Source: Corticium candelabrum (Eukaryota; Porifera; Homoscleromorpha; Homosclerophorida; Plakinidae). From it: 64,000 nt of DNA. Below are positions 50,815 through 63,456 of the stretch, piece by piece; positions within the stretch are counted from its first letter, which is position 1, and each line of letters opens with the position of its first letter. The translations under genes and the position numbers were made by a program. The notes under the pieces are model-generated. The model did not search any database. It had not been told where the DNA came from and saw nothing but the letters and a program-made list of their open reading frames with translations. The stretch spans positions 3,006,132 to 3,070,131 of the forward strand of contig NC_085098.1 in assembly GCF_963422355.1 (NCBI RefSeq). Direction: 5' to 3'.

Positions 50815-51240
50815 TACTGTTTGCTGCTCTCTTGAGTCAATCAATTCTGATATTACATAAGGTTAGAAAACATTTTAGTAATAACAGTTTTCTTGAATTT
50901 TACAAGGCATGTATATAACTCCACATCCCGGCTCTTTTAGGAACTGACGTTATCCGGGCTCTTCTAATAACAGACTTCTTTCTCTCGATTTTTTTCTTCT
51001 TCTTCCTGTTACGATGTCGTTGCAATTTCCAATTGAATACGAACGGGTGAAGAGCAGACCGACGTCTAATAGTTATTGCAAGGCACTATCTACCCTTTCT
51101 GTCCGACTGGAGACTCAAAGGAACGATTCCTACAATAGTCGTACGACGATGTGATTGACATTTACTCTTTGCAAGCCCCGGTGTTGGAGTTTGCCACAGG
51201 AGACTTAATTTAATGGCTCATTTTGTAAGTTATCTGAAAT
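50815..51240 (+). pseudogene. CLN5: CLN5 promoter and exon 1 copy, degenerate
   Basis: Reverse-complement match to 33870-33485. It includes the upstream flank (ACTGTTTGCTGC, ATAAGGTTA), the CCCGGCTC leader, the TCGTTGCAATTTCC signal-peptide end, YCKAL, LQAPV and the GTAAGTTATC donor. The ATG region is disrupted and there are indels and stops. No exon 2 follows; a CA microsatellite begins 40 bp beyond the donor. Confidence 0.85.
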
Positions 51241-51280
51241 GCATTTTACAATGTTATGATAAATTGACTCAAAATATTTC

Positions 51281-51282
<2 letters not shown>

Positions 51283-51340
<58 letters not shown>

Positions 51341-51357
51341 GCACACACCACAAACAC

Positions 51358-51404
<47 letters not shown>

Positions 51405-51423
51405 ACACACAGACACACACACA

Positions 51424-51475
<52 letters not shown>
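51283..51475. repeat. (CA)n microsatellite, compound
   Basis: Two CA runs separated by CACCACAAACACAAC, with CAGACA variants in the second. It lies where CLN5 homology ends. Confidence 0.95.
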
Positions 51476-51478
<3 letters not shown>

Positions 51479-53789
51479 CATGTTTTATGTCAAACGAGGA
51501 CAGTGTTGCTGTTACATTATGCAAATAATCAACTTACATTGAATATTCCTGGTTAGAGGGACTTGTGTGCTACCCACTAATGTTGCTGCCTGTGTGCGTT
51601 GGGGGAGGTGTTGAAGCACCATAGCTTTGATGTGACATTTCAAGAGTTAAATATTTGATTACATATAATCTGTTTTTATTTGATTGTGTGGCTTCCTTCT
51701 AGAGTCTTGATTATGCCTTGGGCCAAATGCGCAGTAGACGCCTACTGTAGTTTGCCCATGTGTCTGCGTGTCTGTTGGCTACAGTCTGTCGGCCAATTGC
51801 GAAAAAGGCTTCAGAAAATGCCGTCCGTGCATCCTTTGGCAAACCAATTTTTGGCACTTGGAGCTTGTCGTATGACAGTAGATGTTTGAGAATATCTATG
51901 TTTGGCGAGACAGATTGGGTCCGATCGCCTAGAACAAGACCGTTTTGCAAATTTGCCGCGCAGCAATGAACTGGAAACGCGAGGCCTAACGCGCGTTATA
52001 AAGTTGTAACAAAATCTTGATTTTGTGATGGTTTCTGCTAACTGTACATTACTGTGAAGCTTTCGACACGTTAGCTCCTAAAATTAAGTAATAAATGCCG
52101 CTGTAGAAAGTCTAATTAATTAATTAAAACTTTAGTTCTAAGTTGTGACGTCAACATGTACAGGATGTGAGAAATTGTTCTTTGACAGTTGTACCTGAAA
52201 TGTCGTTGTACTGTAGTATGCTACACTGCACTGCAAATATAGTAGTTTGTGTAGTATTAGTGAACTTTATTGTGGTCGAAACTAGATACGTATAATACAG
52301 CTTTTTGTACATTTACAAAGACACTCGAATGCGATTCTTGCATTGTGATTATGACTGCCTACGAGCTAGTCTTTTGGCCGATAACTTTGATGATCTCGTT
52401 AATCTTTGCTCTGGAGCAACTGCTCCCTGTGAGGTAGAATATGACCTAGCTTTTACTGGCTTGCAGTAGGGCCAAGGTGATCCGAGGGATGCAAAAATGG
52501 CAGTTTTTTAACAACGGTTGCCTAGCTAACGATGACGTAGACTTTTGGGTGTCGTAGAGAAGGTAAAGTAGAAAACGTTTATTCGTGTTGCATTTACCTT
52601 TTAGCAAGAGTAAAAGGCAATCGTTCTCCAGCCATACCGCTATGCGTCGAATCGTTGTTTTCACGACTGCATGTATGCGAAAAGAGTAGCATTGAATGAA
52701 AATTGTAGAGGAGTCACATATATTTTCCGATATAAGAAATGTATCATAGACTTGGTTGTCTTTGAATCCTTCCATCAACAGTCGCCAGAGACCATGGGAG
52801 AGTGCTAAGTACAATTTATAGAGCAGAACACCTCGTCAATCTTTAACTCAATTTAATAGTGACCTTGTCTGGCGTACAACATGTTATAGTTATCTCTACT
52901 TGACGGAATCACTCTTTTACACGATACCGCGTTATTCAGAAATCGAATTAACTTGGTGATTCCCGATTAGACATTCTTGAGATGGCATCCTTGATCTCAA
53001 CATCGGAAGAAGCACCGGCGTAGCGTGGTCCTCAAGTTTGAGGGGGTGGTAATAAATTAGACCGCAAACCATGTCTATTTTTCACATGCAAGGTCACGCC
53101 CATTTTCTACTTTTTAAGTTTTTAGCTCGCAGTTTGTAGACATCTAAGTAAATTAGTATCAATTTCAGATTACAAATAAACTGCGGGACTGAGTGCTGTC
53201 AGTGTGCGTGTAAAGAAGTAGACACACTATTACAGTCCGTGCCAGAAAGGTTTTCATGGCTCGCTGCGATCGTCAAATTAAATGTCATCTCGATGACAAT
53301 AGAATCTAGAAGACCAATGCAGTGCAAACAGCGTTTGATCAATTTTAGCATTTCGTAAAATAGCGAGCAATATAGGTCTATAGCTACAAAGTTAGCTAGA
53401 ATAACATGTGGAAAAAGTACTTTGGAGAGCAAGCAAATCATTAGGTTGCTATATAGCGGAGGCGCAGGAGATTCCATTCTCTGGTCAATCGGGTTGTCGA
53501 CCTAACTAGAGTTACTTGAAAAATAATTGATGGATAGGTTTCTGCATGCCTTTTTGATGCGGTGTTCTTTGACTCTGCCATTGCCGGATAGCGTAGCAAA
53601 CGCCTCAAATAAGTGATGGTCATGCGCACTTTACGTGTCCAAGACTTCTCGGCACTGGTTTTATCGTACTGAAATGATGATGTGTACAAGATATAGTCGA
53701 TTAATTTACGTCGTCGATCGTCAACATACTACTCTGAGATTAAGCGGACTGTCACTGTTTAGTAACTTAAAATTATAGTTCTGCTTGAA
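51476..53789. other. No recognisable gene
   Basis: Several short open frames on both strands, none with a domain I recognise. No clear repeats. The minus-strand frame at 53689-53441 may belong to the LINE fragment that follows, but I cannot support that. Confidence 0.45.
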
Positions 53790-54235
53790 ACGGAGTAACA
53801 CGCCAAAATGTTTGAGGGGCTTTCGCTTCCCTCGGCTCCGCCTCTCCCGGACGCTTCGCCGGTGGAAGCAGGATATACTGAAATAAGTAATGTTAAGCGC
53901 AAGTCAATGCCGTCAATGACCTCTTGGGCAACTGAAGTGATTCGGTTGAGGACGTGCGAACAATTCTCAGCCCATCTATCCACAACACTTTTCTGTTATG
54001 TGCTAAATCATTATTGTCTCTGCCCTGAGTGGTGTTGTCCCCATAATATCCGAACACTTGCTTTAGACCAGTATAGAAACGAATATTGTTTTGGTCAGCT
54101 GCTGTTTGCAGATCGATGGCCTTGTCTTGCCGCCATGAATTTGATCATGTCATTTAGTCTTTCTTCATTACGTTTCCTAACAAGTCGATAAGCTTTATCG
54201 TAACAGTCATTTAGCTTGTTAGATAACCAAATATG
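53790..54235 (-). mobile_element. LINE fragment (endonuclease-RT linker region)
   Basis: Minus-strand pieces read KLNDCYDKAYRLVRKRNEER, SKASVRILWGQH and DRWAENCSHVLNRITSVAQE, then VIDGI. This is the layout of the segment before the RT in many invertebrate LINEs (a host-strand RWAEHF..LLN-type motif). Interrupted by stops and a frameshift. Different from the LINE at 9-11.6 kb. It directly borders the CA array where the third NAGLU copy begins. Confidence 0.5.
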
Positions 54236-54240
54236 ACATA

Positions 54241-54406
<166 letters not shown>

Positions 54407-57400
54407 CAGAGTCTGAGACATACACAGACACAGTTCAGATGATCCACAGGCCTGCATCACATTCAGTCAGAATTTGAATTTTGCAAGTCTAATGTTTGAC
54501 GAGATCAACTCTAAGCTCTCATCTATGCCACTGGCTAGTAGGCGTTGACACATTGTGGTATACTGCCTGCTAAGTCTACCTATATGCCGCAAGTTTACTA
54601 CCTACTAGCCACTGGCGATTAACCATTTGTAATTAGTCGCTGTCTGAAAAATTTATTTGCTATGGCAACTAATTTTGTTGCTACTTAGAGGCATGCATAT
54701 GTATAACAAAGCATGCAGGCATACGAAACTACAAAGCTTATTTGACGAGGCTACATTGCTCTGTCTAGTCTGTCAGCTGTACACTTGATAACTAATGCAT
54801 ATCCTTACTGTCATTATTGGCTTGCACATCTTGTGTTAGGTGTTTTCTCACTTTAATTTTACATCTGCTGATTTGGCTTCTTTCTTCTCGGGCCCTGCAT
54901 TTCTTGCTTGGTGATTGTGCTTAATGATGCGAACATGTAAAGTGTGTAAAAATGGTGTCGTGTGTATGTAGGTATTGTATGGGCAATATTCAAGGCTGGG
55001 GAGGTCCGCTGCCGGAAGAATGGATGTTTACACAATTACAGCTGCAGCATCTAATACTTACTCGCATGAGGTCATTTGGCATGATGCTCGTTCTTCCTGG
55101 TTTTGCCGGTCACGTACCTTCCTCTATTACTCGGTTGGTACTCTTGATTTGTTTGTATAGCTGCTATATGTACTAAGTGGCATTGCTTCAAACTGCAGGT
55201 TGTATCCCAATGCATCTGTGCATCAGACGATAACAAATGGTCATACATGGGGTCACTTCTCTCGTCCCTACTGCTGGTCAGTCGTGGTAATTTTATCCAT
55301 TCTATGTTAGTGCATGCTTTTTGTTTTGTAGCACATATCTTCTTGACCCCGCTGACAGTCTATTTCGAGAGATTACTCATGTTTATATGTCAGAGGTGAG
55401 GCGTCATCGATCAGACTGATTTTGATATATTTTATGTGTTTTACTGTAGTTGATACAAGAGTTTGGTACGGATCACTTTTACAGTGTCGATCTATTCAAT
55501 GAACTCAGTCCAAAGTCTAGTGATACCGAGTACTTACACGATCTCAGTGCTGGTGTCTTTACTGCTATGTCTTATGTAGATCCTGCAACTGTGTGGTATG
55601 ATATCGTTTAGGTAATGATGGAGTGGAAATTTGGTTGTCATGATGATCTCTGTAGGGTGATGCAAGGTTGGCTCTTTCAGAATGACGAGGAATTCTGGCA
55701 ACCGCCTCAAACGAAATCGTTATTGCTGAGCGTTCCGATTGGTATGTAACGTCTTGGTCTGCTTAGTTGCAAGGCTTGTAGTGTAATCTGAATAGATATA
55801 ACAAAACTGGTAAACACATGTTACCATAGTGATTAATTGGTATATTACATTAGACAGATACTCAGATTTTTTGACTGTTGGTGCTGTATGTTGTAGGGCG
55901 CTTTTTGATTCTTGACTTGTTTGCGGAAGTTTATCCTCATTGGCAGAGAACTGAATCGTTCTATGGGCAGCCGTTTATTTGGTGCATGCTGCACAATTTC
56001 GGAGGCAACCTGGGAATGTATGGCACAGTTGAAAATGTCACTCGGGTGAGAGTTGATCACACTTGTTTCTATTGACTATTTATTTCAACTTTGCTACATG
56101 TGAAGGGTCCTGTAGAAGCCCTCAATGATTCAAAGGCAACTATCGTTGGTACCGGTTTGACACCCGAGGGTATCGAGCAAAACGACGTTGTATATGAACT
56201 GATGAACGAGATGGGTTGGAGGACTCAACCTGTTAATCTTGCGTCATGGTAGTGAGTTAGAGTGCTCGTATAATGTGTTATGATTGTGTTACATGTGTGT
56301 TGTCAGGGTAGTTGGTTATGCACGAAGGCGATATGGTGGAGACAATACTTTGGTGTCCATCGCTTGGTCGTTGCTTTTTCAAAGTATTTACAACAGCACC
56401 ATTTCACGACAGAACCACTGTCATGCCATTCCTGTTGTGAGACCCGCACTTGACCTTAACCCTCCTGTAAGCAAGCTTTTCCGTTAGGGGGATTTATACT
56501 CATATTTACTGTTATCTACTGTGTGCATACAGATATGGTATAATATTAGCCACGTGTATCAAGCATGGGACCTGATGGTGAGGGCAGCACCGAAATTTGC
56601 TGGTATAGGAACGTTCAGGTATGCTACTATAGTCATATTGCCTAGTCAATGCCATAAGTAATTGCATTATGACAACTCAGTGACTGCAGAAACGTTTGTA
56701 TTAGTCTGGATTATATCTAAAGTTTCATCAATGCAATTTGCATGTCATACAATGTACGTTACTGCTCCTAATGTTTTCAAGATTAGTTATTTTTGATACT
56801 CCAAAAATAATTTAAAATTTTTTTGAATCCTAATTTTTTTAGGTCTTGATGTGCAATATTAGTCATTTTTGATTTAAAATTATTTGTTTATTTATTCTTT
56901 CAAACTGATTCCATTCTCTAAACATTTCTAGTGGGCATCTTGAGCTGCACACTTCTGTCTAGTGGCCATTTCTGACAATGTTTCATGCACACAACCAAAA
57001 ACCAAAGCCCAGGACAATTGACAGTTATTGAGACCAAAATTTTATTTTTTGTTATCTAATTGTTTTCCAAGGTAAACTTTTTGAAAAGATTATTACTCAA
57101 AAAACATTAGGAGCTGTAGGGTATGTATGTCTATGATAATTAATTAATACGGTTGGTTATATGGTATTGTTGGCTGCTTTGAAAACGATATTCAAGACTT
57201 CAGGTGTGGACATTTTGCTGTGGGTGCTTGTCTAATTTTTAAGATTGGATTACTGCCAACTATTTGCATTTGTTGACATTTGGATGTTTGTTTGCATTTC
57301 TTGGCGATAAACTGTGACTACATGTTGTTTCTGTCATGTTCGTCTCATGAATTTGGCATTTAAACACTTTTGTGTCTGTTTTTTTATTATAAACATTCAC

Positions 57401-57497
57401 ATATACATGAGCAGAACATGTGCATTTTTATAAAAAGACACTGAAGTGTCTAGATGCCAAAAGAAAGACATACGTATGTAAGTTTCATTACTGCATC

Positions 57498-57500
<3 letters not shown>

Positions 57501-57547
<47 letters not shown>
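57501..57547. repeat. (GT)n microsatellite
   Basis: Counterpart of 28237-28273, about 10 bp longer. Confidence 0.95.
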
Positions 57548-57548
<1 letters not shown>

Positions 57549-57770
57549 ACGCGCATTGTGGAATGCAGTAATGAGATCACAATATGTATTTTTGTGGCAA
57601 TTGTTATGGGGCCACCTTAAAGCATGGTAGCGTGGTGCAGCACCACCTGAGCAACGGTAGCCTGCCTTTCACATGTTTTCTACCTAGGGTACTGTACACT
57701 GTACATGTACGGTACTTACATGACATGATGTATACAGCAAGCAGATGGCGTTAGTGTATGCTTGTGCAAT

Positions 57771-58329
57771 AGACCTTTTCACAGGGCGTGGCACCAACAA
57801 CGTCATTACCTACCGCGGCGTCAATTTGGTTCGCTTTTGATGCATTGGCGTTTGCTAACCGCGTGAGTCTAGAGCCAAAGCAACAATTTTTCTTTTCGAA
57901 CTTTAATCGGTGCGTATAGCGATGCATCGAATTAGGTGAGGCCTCATTAAGACTCGGCTCTTGTGTGTTTTGCGTGTTTTACGGTGATGAACAACCTCTT
58001 TCTGATCTCTTTCGTGACTCTACCATGTCATTTTGAGTGATGATTTAACATTGAGACTTGACAGACGTCAAATGCAGGTACAAACGTGCGTACGTAATCT
58101 ATGATGCGTGTTCTGTGTGGTACTTACCAAATGGTTTGGTTTGTACCTCCTGAATACTTCCTAGAAAGTGCATCGTTTAGGGAATGTCTGATGTGAAGAG
58201 GAAGTCTTTAGACAAGTCTGGTGGTACTGAGAGGTAAGAAGAGAATGCATGATTTCATCATGAGGTAATGTCCTCAGCTGTGGCTGTCATATAAATAAGC
58301 CAGTCACTCAGTGTTGCTGTACTGTGTTT
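57771..58329 (+). repeat. Left terminal inverted repeat of the ISL2EU element
   Basis: About 559 bp matching the inverse of 61991-62552. The inner end carries TATAAATA at 58290-58297, 65-72 bp before the transposase ATG, so the repeat probably supplies the promoter. Confidence 0.88.
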
Positions 58330-58361
58330 TATTTTTTGGAGTGTGTAATTGCCGTTCTATC

Positions 58362-59867
58362 ATGGTTATTTGCTGTGTTCCTGGATGTACCAATGTATCT
58401 GCCAAGGGAAAATATTTGAAGTTTTTCAGATTTCCTTCAAATGAAGAGGAACGTCAGAAGTGATTAGAACAATTAGGACTTGATGATGTCTCGACCAATG
58501 CCAGGGTATGTGGTAGGCATTTTGCTCGTGGAACCAAATCAACAACAGGAGTAATACCAACATTGTCCAAGACAAAGCCACCTTTTTCTGTTGCTGCAAT
58601 AAAGCGATCCAGAGTTAGAGCTTCTTTTACATGGTCACCATCAAAACAAACTCCTCCTTTGAAAAAGCTTGCTGCAAGAGTTATTTCAAGACCAAGAAGG
58701 CCTAAATCTTCTACTCCTAAGAAGAACGTTGCAGCATGCAGGCGGTCTCTAAGTCTTATTTCCCCAATACGGGAACATGAAGACAGAGATGTGGATGTTG
58801 CAGAAGACTTTGAAGACATGTTTCACTGTCTAAGTATTGATGTTGAGCCTCACTCTGACTGTGCATCGTGTTTTGAGCTGCAGGAGGAATTAAAGGAAAA
58901 AGAAAACTGTATCAAATTACTTGAACAGCAAATGTCTAGTGGCGAGAATTGGAGGGTTGAGGCAATTCAAGATAATGATGAAAAGACGTTGTTTTATACA
59001 GGATTTCGCAGCTACAATGATTTCAAGGGTTTTTTCAAGTCGTTAGAGTATGCTGCCACTTCACTGAAATATTGGTCACAGAGACATACAGCATTTACAG
59101 AAAGTAAATCAGCAAAACCTCGTTCTCTTTCACCTCTAAATGAGTTTTTTCTGACAATGGTTCGTCTTCGTTTGGGGCTAGAGATGAAAGACCTTAGCTA
59201 CAGGTTTGGCTTCTCTCTTTCTCAAGTTCATAATATTTTTGTCACATGGATAAACTTTCTCTATTGCCATTTGAATGACGTTGACTGGTGGTTGCCAAGG
59301 GACACTCTACGTCGAAGTTTACCGCAGTCATTTAGAGAGGCTTTTCCAAAACCCACCTGCATCATTGATGCAACAGAGCTTTTTACAGAACGTCCTTCAG
59401 ATAGGGGTTTGCAATCAGCTTTCTTCTCCAGTTACAAACACCACCACACTGTGAAAGCATTGGTTGCAATATCGCCATGTGGTCATGTCATGTTTGTGTC
59501 ACGACTATTTACTGGTGCTATATCAGACAGGGAACTTACCAAGCAGTCTGGTTTTCTTAATAAATTGGTGCCTGGAGACCAAGTCATGGCAGACAAAGGA
59601 TTTATTATTGCCGACATTCTCATGGACGTTGGGGCATCTCTTGTGCTACCTCCTTTTCTAAAAGGAGGAGGTCAGTTTGCCGAGGAGCAAGTCATTAAAT
59701 GCCGGCAAGTGGCGTCTCTTAGAATCGATGTAGAAAGGGTGATCAGACGGATAAAGAACTATAGAATTTTACAAGGCATAACACTTAGTTCAAGTATGGA
59801 TCTTTTAGATAAGGTATTTACTGTATGTTCGTATCTAACGAATTTGCATCCACCTCTTGTACGGTAG
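58362..59867 (+). CDS. THAP-domain DDE transposase (ISL2EU), one in-frame stop
   Basis: Reading frame of 501 codons. It starts MVICCVPGCTNVSAKGKYLK, a THAP zinc finger (C2CH: CCVPGC, then VCGRHF at about residues 48-53). Codon 34 (58461-58463) is TGA where THAP domains have their invariant Trp (TGG). Translation might restart at the ATG at 58563, without the DNA-binding domain. Then come a basic linker, a coiled coil (FELQEELKEKENCIKLLEQQ, about 171-190), a helix-turn-helix (LGLEMKDLSYRFGFSLSQVH, about 271-290) and a DDE_Tnp_4-type catalytic core. Likely triad: Asp in CIIDATEL (about 336), Asp in GAISDREL (about 389) and Glu in DVERVIRRIK (about 458), with MADKGF between. Catalytic core intact. 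Confidence 0.88.
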
Positions 59868-60068
59868 ATTTAATTTTGTAGGGTAGATTAATATTAATTA
59901 GTGTCATGATATTAAGTTTTGTTTGGAAAAGTAACTATATTGGCTTTTGTTATAATTCTGTACTCTTGTGTGTCACATGTTCCAGAATACATCACACTAC
60001 CACTTGCTGTTCAATTTCATTTTCAATCATTACAACATTAATAGTACAAACAGAACTCTATCTACTTG

Positions 60069-61978
60069 CTACCTAAGGTCCAACATGGGCAAGCCAAGTG
60101 GAAACCTTGGTGAAACTATTTCTGCTAATACACACTTGTCATAAAAATTTTCTAATTTAGGCAAGCATTCCTGTAACCAAAATTTATGTTTATACTTAAT
60201 TCGGTCTATAAATATGTCATATTGTGTCCATACAACGAAGTCACACCAGTTCCTTCCTGTTATGGCCATCTGACCTTGCACCTGGTAGAAATACTTGTGT
60301 CTTCTATTCAAGTGCAACTGGCCATCCTTCTATTGACAGTAGAAGCCAGGCATCTGTGCAGCTTCAGAGATCGTATTTGTTCGCATTGAATATGGACACT
60401 TGATTTCAAGCACACCATCTGTGTCATCAACGTTACTTGGATCATAGATTAAACCATCTGGTGATGCTCCCAACCATCCATGCTCTGTATCAACAAAAAG
60501 TCCACATTCCGATACCTGTATTCCTGCATGACCTCTTCGACGCTGCATTTCAAGGTAAAATAAGCGAGCAACTACCTCATTATCTTGGCCCCACCTTATT
60601 GCAGGCAGCCATGTTGGTATTCTTGTATAACCTAAAATTATCTTTACCAGAGGATCTGGCAATGTCATTGCCTTTCTCTTCACAACATCTGCAAATATGG
60701 AGGCAGTTAGTCTGTTCTTTCTCGCTTCAAACCATTTTGGGTTTAATGCCTGGCCTCTTGTTGTAAATTCAATAGCACTCTGCTGCGCATCAGACACTTG
60801 CAAAGATGCCTTAAAAGCAGTACACATACCACTCAGTTCATCCAGGTCAGCACACATATCACTCAGTTCATTCAGGTCAGTATGACCCATGTCTTCAACA
60901 GGATCAGCAATGTCTGTTGTTGTTGCCAGTAAAAGTTCATCATCTGACAAAAACATTTGGAAGTTCTCAGATCTTGCCACAGGAAGAGGAGGAGGTGGGG
61001 GAGGTGGGGGAATAAAGACACTGACAAGCAATGGCATGTTGTCACTTTTGTAACTGTTGATAAGGTCAGAAGCAAAACATTTCATCATGATCTCTCCTTT
61101 TCCTCTCAAAGCAGGAGGTCTTGGATCAAAATCTTTTGCCTTAGTGGTAGTCATGGAAGAAAGCTTCTCTTGTCTGAAGATCTTGTGCTTCTTAAGAGAG
61201 ATACTGGTGATAGGTCCAGTTGGTGTCTCCTTGCTTCTTGGTTGTATCCAAGCACAGGGCTTTGATGTAGGAGCAAGCTTGCTTCCAAATGATTCCATTG
61301 ACCACAAAGCAGCAGACACATGAATGCATGAATGTGATAGGCCAGCAGGACAAGTGCAATGTGCAAATTTGATGTTGTGGCTACATTTCTCAAAGGCGAT
61401 GCATACTCTCCTGATCTCTTGTTTCATTGTAGCTAGCACTTTGATTTTCATCCAAGTATAGGCAAACTGAGTTGTATTGAGGACCATCTCAATGACATGA
61501 CCAGACTTCCACACGGTATGACCTTCTGTCAGACTTCTGAATGCAGCGGCCTGAATTGATGACATGCCTGTTGCTGGTCGCATGTGGTGTAATATGCTAG
61601 CTATTGTTACTACTGGGCAGACCATGTGTATTTCCTCCATCTGATTCTGCCAACCATCTGAAGCACAATCAGGCAGTCCAAAAACACACTCTTGTTCTGC
61701 CTCTTCACTAGAATCTTCTAGCAGGTACATTCCTTGTTTGATGGCATTCGTGACTCTGTACACAGAATTAAAACTAGTCAAGCAATAGTGGCAAACAAGC
61801 ACATGCATTGTCAGTTATCTCACCTTTCAATAAGAATAGACTTTGTTCCAGTTGTTGAAAGGGCAAGGTCATTGGCAATAGTACGATGTCGTTGTAAGAA
61901 CATACAAAGATCTCTTTTTGTACACATCTCAGGACTCTTGCCAAACACTGAATCTACGAGCACTTTGGAAAACGACAT
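60069..61978 (-). CDS. SWIM zinc-finger / YqaJ-type nuclease of the ISL2EU element, one in-frame stop
   Basis: Exon 1 is 61978-61824 and exon 2 is 61755-60069, with a 68-bp GT-AG intron restoring IERVTNAIKQ across the junction; total frame 614 codons. The N-terminal part has a SWIM zinc finger (CTCPAGLSHSCIH). The middle is low-complexity with a proline run (PPPPPPPPLP, about 61.0 kb). The C-terminal half is a YqaJ/lambda-exonuclease-like fold: LNPKWFEARKNRLTAS, WLGASPDGLI (catalytic Asp), LEIKCPYS (catalytic Glu-x-Lys) and YFYQVQGQMAITG. A TAG at 60332-60330, after MPGFYCQ, interrupts the domain before its last part, and the frame then stays open to 60069. The protein presumably processes DNA ends during transposition; its exact role in the superfamily is unproven. 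Confidence 0.88.
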
Positions 61979-61990
61979 GACGGAAAAGTA

Positions 61991-62552
61991 AACACAGTAC
62001 AGCAACACTGAGTGACTGGTTTATCTATATGACAGCCACAGCTGAGGACATCACCTCATGATGAAATCATGCATTCTTTTCTTACCTCTCAGTACCACCA
62101 GACTTGTCTAAAGACTTCCTCTTCACATCAGACATTCCCTAAACGATGCACTTTCTAGGAAGTATTCAGGAGGTACAAACCAAACTATTTGGTAAGTGCG
62201 TACCACACAGAACACGCATCATAGATTACGTACGCACGTTTGTACCTGCATTTGACGTCTGTCAAGTCTCAATGTTAAATCATCACTCAAAATGACATGG
62301 TAGAGTCACGAAAGAGATCAGAAAGAGGTTGTTCATCACCGTAAAACACGCAAAACACACAAGAGCCGAGTCTTAATGAGGCCTCACCTAATTCGATGCA
62401 TCGCTATACGCACCGATTAAAGTTCGAAAAGAAAAATTGTTGCTTTGGCTCTAGACTCACGCGGTTAGCAAACGCCAATGCATCAAAAGCGAACCAAATT
62501 GACGCCGCGGTAGGTGATGACGTTGTTGGTGCCACGCCCTGTGAAAAGATCT
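61991..62552 (-). repeat. Right terminal inverted repeat of the ISL2EU element
   Basis: About 562 bp, inverse of 57771-58329 with scattered substitutions. It ends 12 bp before the YqaJ-gene start codon at 61978 and carries TATAGATA in the position of the left TATA box. Confidence 0.88.
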
Positions 62553-63456
62553 ATTGAAATTGAACAAGGAAGATGTCTCACATTGATGAAACGGACAACC
62601 GTTTTGACTTTGTTCTTTTCCTACTTGGGGCAAATGGCTTCAGTAATACATAATTTGGCCTACAGTTTAGAATCTTAATTTAAAGGTCTGGGTATTCGAG
62701 AGCAAACAGCAGTACGCTGTAAGGGGCGTGTCTTGCAATTATACCATCCTGCCTCGCTAATCCTAGGGAGAACCCTGAATTGTAAGACATTGGACATAAA
62801 CTTGATCTCACCACCACACAGTTATGGACACTACACATAGTTAGTTGGGTACATATTAATTTTTATGCATAATGTCTACACTAAAAAGTCAGATTTTCTT
62901 ATCACTTAATTTGTGACACAGTGCTTATCTTAAATAGAGGAATTTTATACCAACAGAAATTGTTGTGCTTCTCTTTATTGTTTTATGTTGAGAACTTTCT
63001 CAAGGTACGATCTTGTGGATTTGACACGTCAAGCACTTCAGGATTTCTCGATTCCGATCTACAAGCAGCTGGTGAACGAATATAACAACAAAAGTGCAAC
63101 CGGTGTAAGGTCGGTCGATGCCTTAATTTATTTGTCTTATCACACCATTCATGTTTTAAATTATATTTTGTATTCATTTTATTTATCAGCTCTGACATTC
63201 TTGTTGCTGTGATTTTTGCTTAGAAATGCTGGCAATGTGCTGTTGGAGTTGCTGAGAGATATGGATCGTGTTCTACTGACAGACAAACACTTTTTATTGG
63301 GTAGATGGTTAAACAGTGCAAAAGCTCGTGCAGTAAACCATCAGGTGGAATGAATTCGTTCAAGATTCCGGACATTTATTTATATGCTCGATGTTCATTG
63401 GCAGGAAACGGTTCTCTACGAAGTCAATGCTTGTAACCAGATTACACTTTGGTCAG

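Larger units (their letters stand above)
57771..62552. mobile_element. ISL2EU-type DNA transposon, 4,782 bp, structurally complete
   Basis: Ends AGACCTTTTCACAGGGCGTG and its inverted partner AGATCTTTTCACAGGGCGTG (from 62552 inward). Flanked by a 2-bp AT duplication (57769-57770 and 62553-62554). The empty site in unit 2 (about 28491) reads GCAATTGAAATTG, against GCAAT|element|ATTGAAATTG here, so the ends are exact. It carries two convergent genes: a THAP/DDE transposase (+) and a spliced SWIM/YqaJ nuclease (-). The pairing of such a transposase with a YqaJ protein is the hallmark of the ISL2EU/IS4EU superfamily. Each gene has one in-frame stop. The TIRs differ by only a few percent, so the insertion is young. 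Confidence 0.9.

Noticed and set aside
52329-52469. Short frame MRFLHCDYDCLRASLLADNF
   Set aside because: Only 46 codons, with no homologous copy, splice context or recognisable motif.
53808-54191. Plus-strand frame of 127 codons (MFEGLSLPSAPPLP...) as a possible missing N-terminus of NAGLU copy 3
   Set aside because: No signal peptide or NAGLU similarity. The minus strand of the same segment has LINE-like motifs, and a CA array separates it from the NAGLU exons.
60957-61323. Plus-strand frames inside the ISL2EU element
   Set aside because: Antisense to the proline-run region of the YqaJ gene, with no domain or start context.
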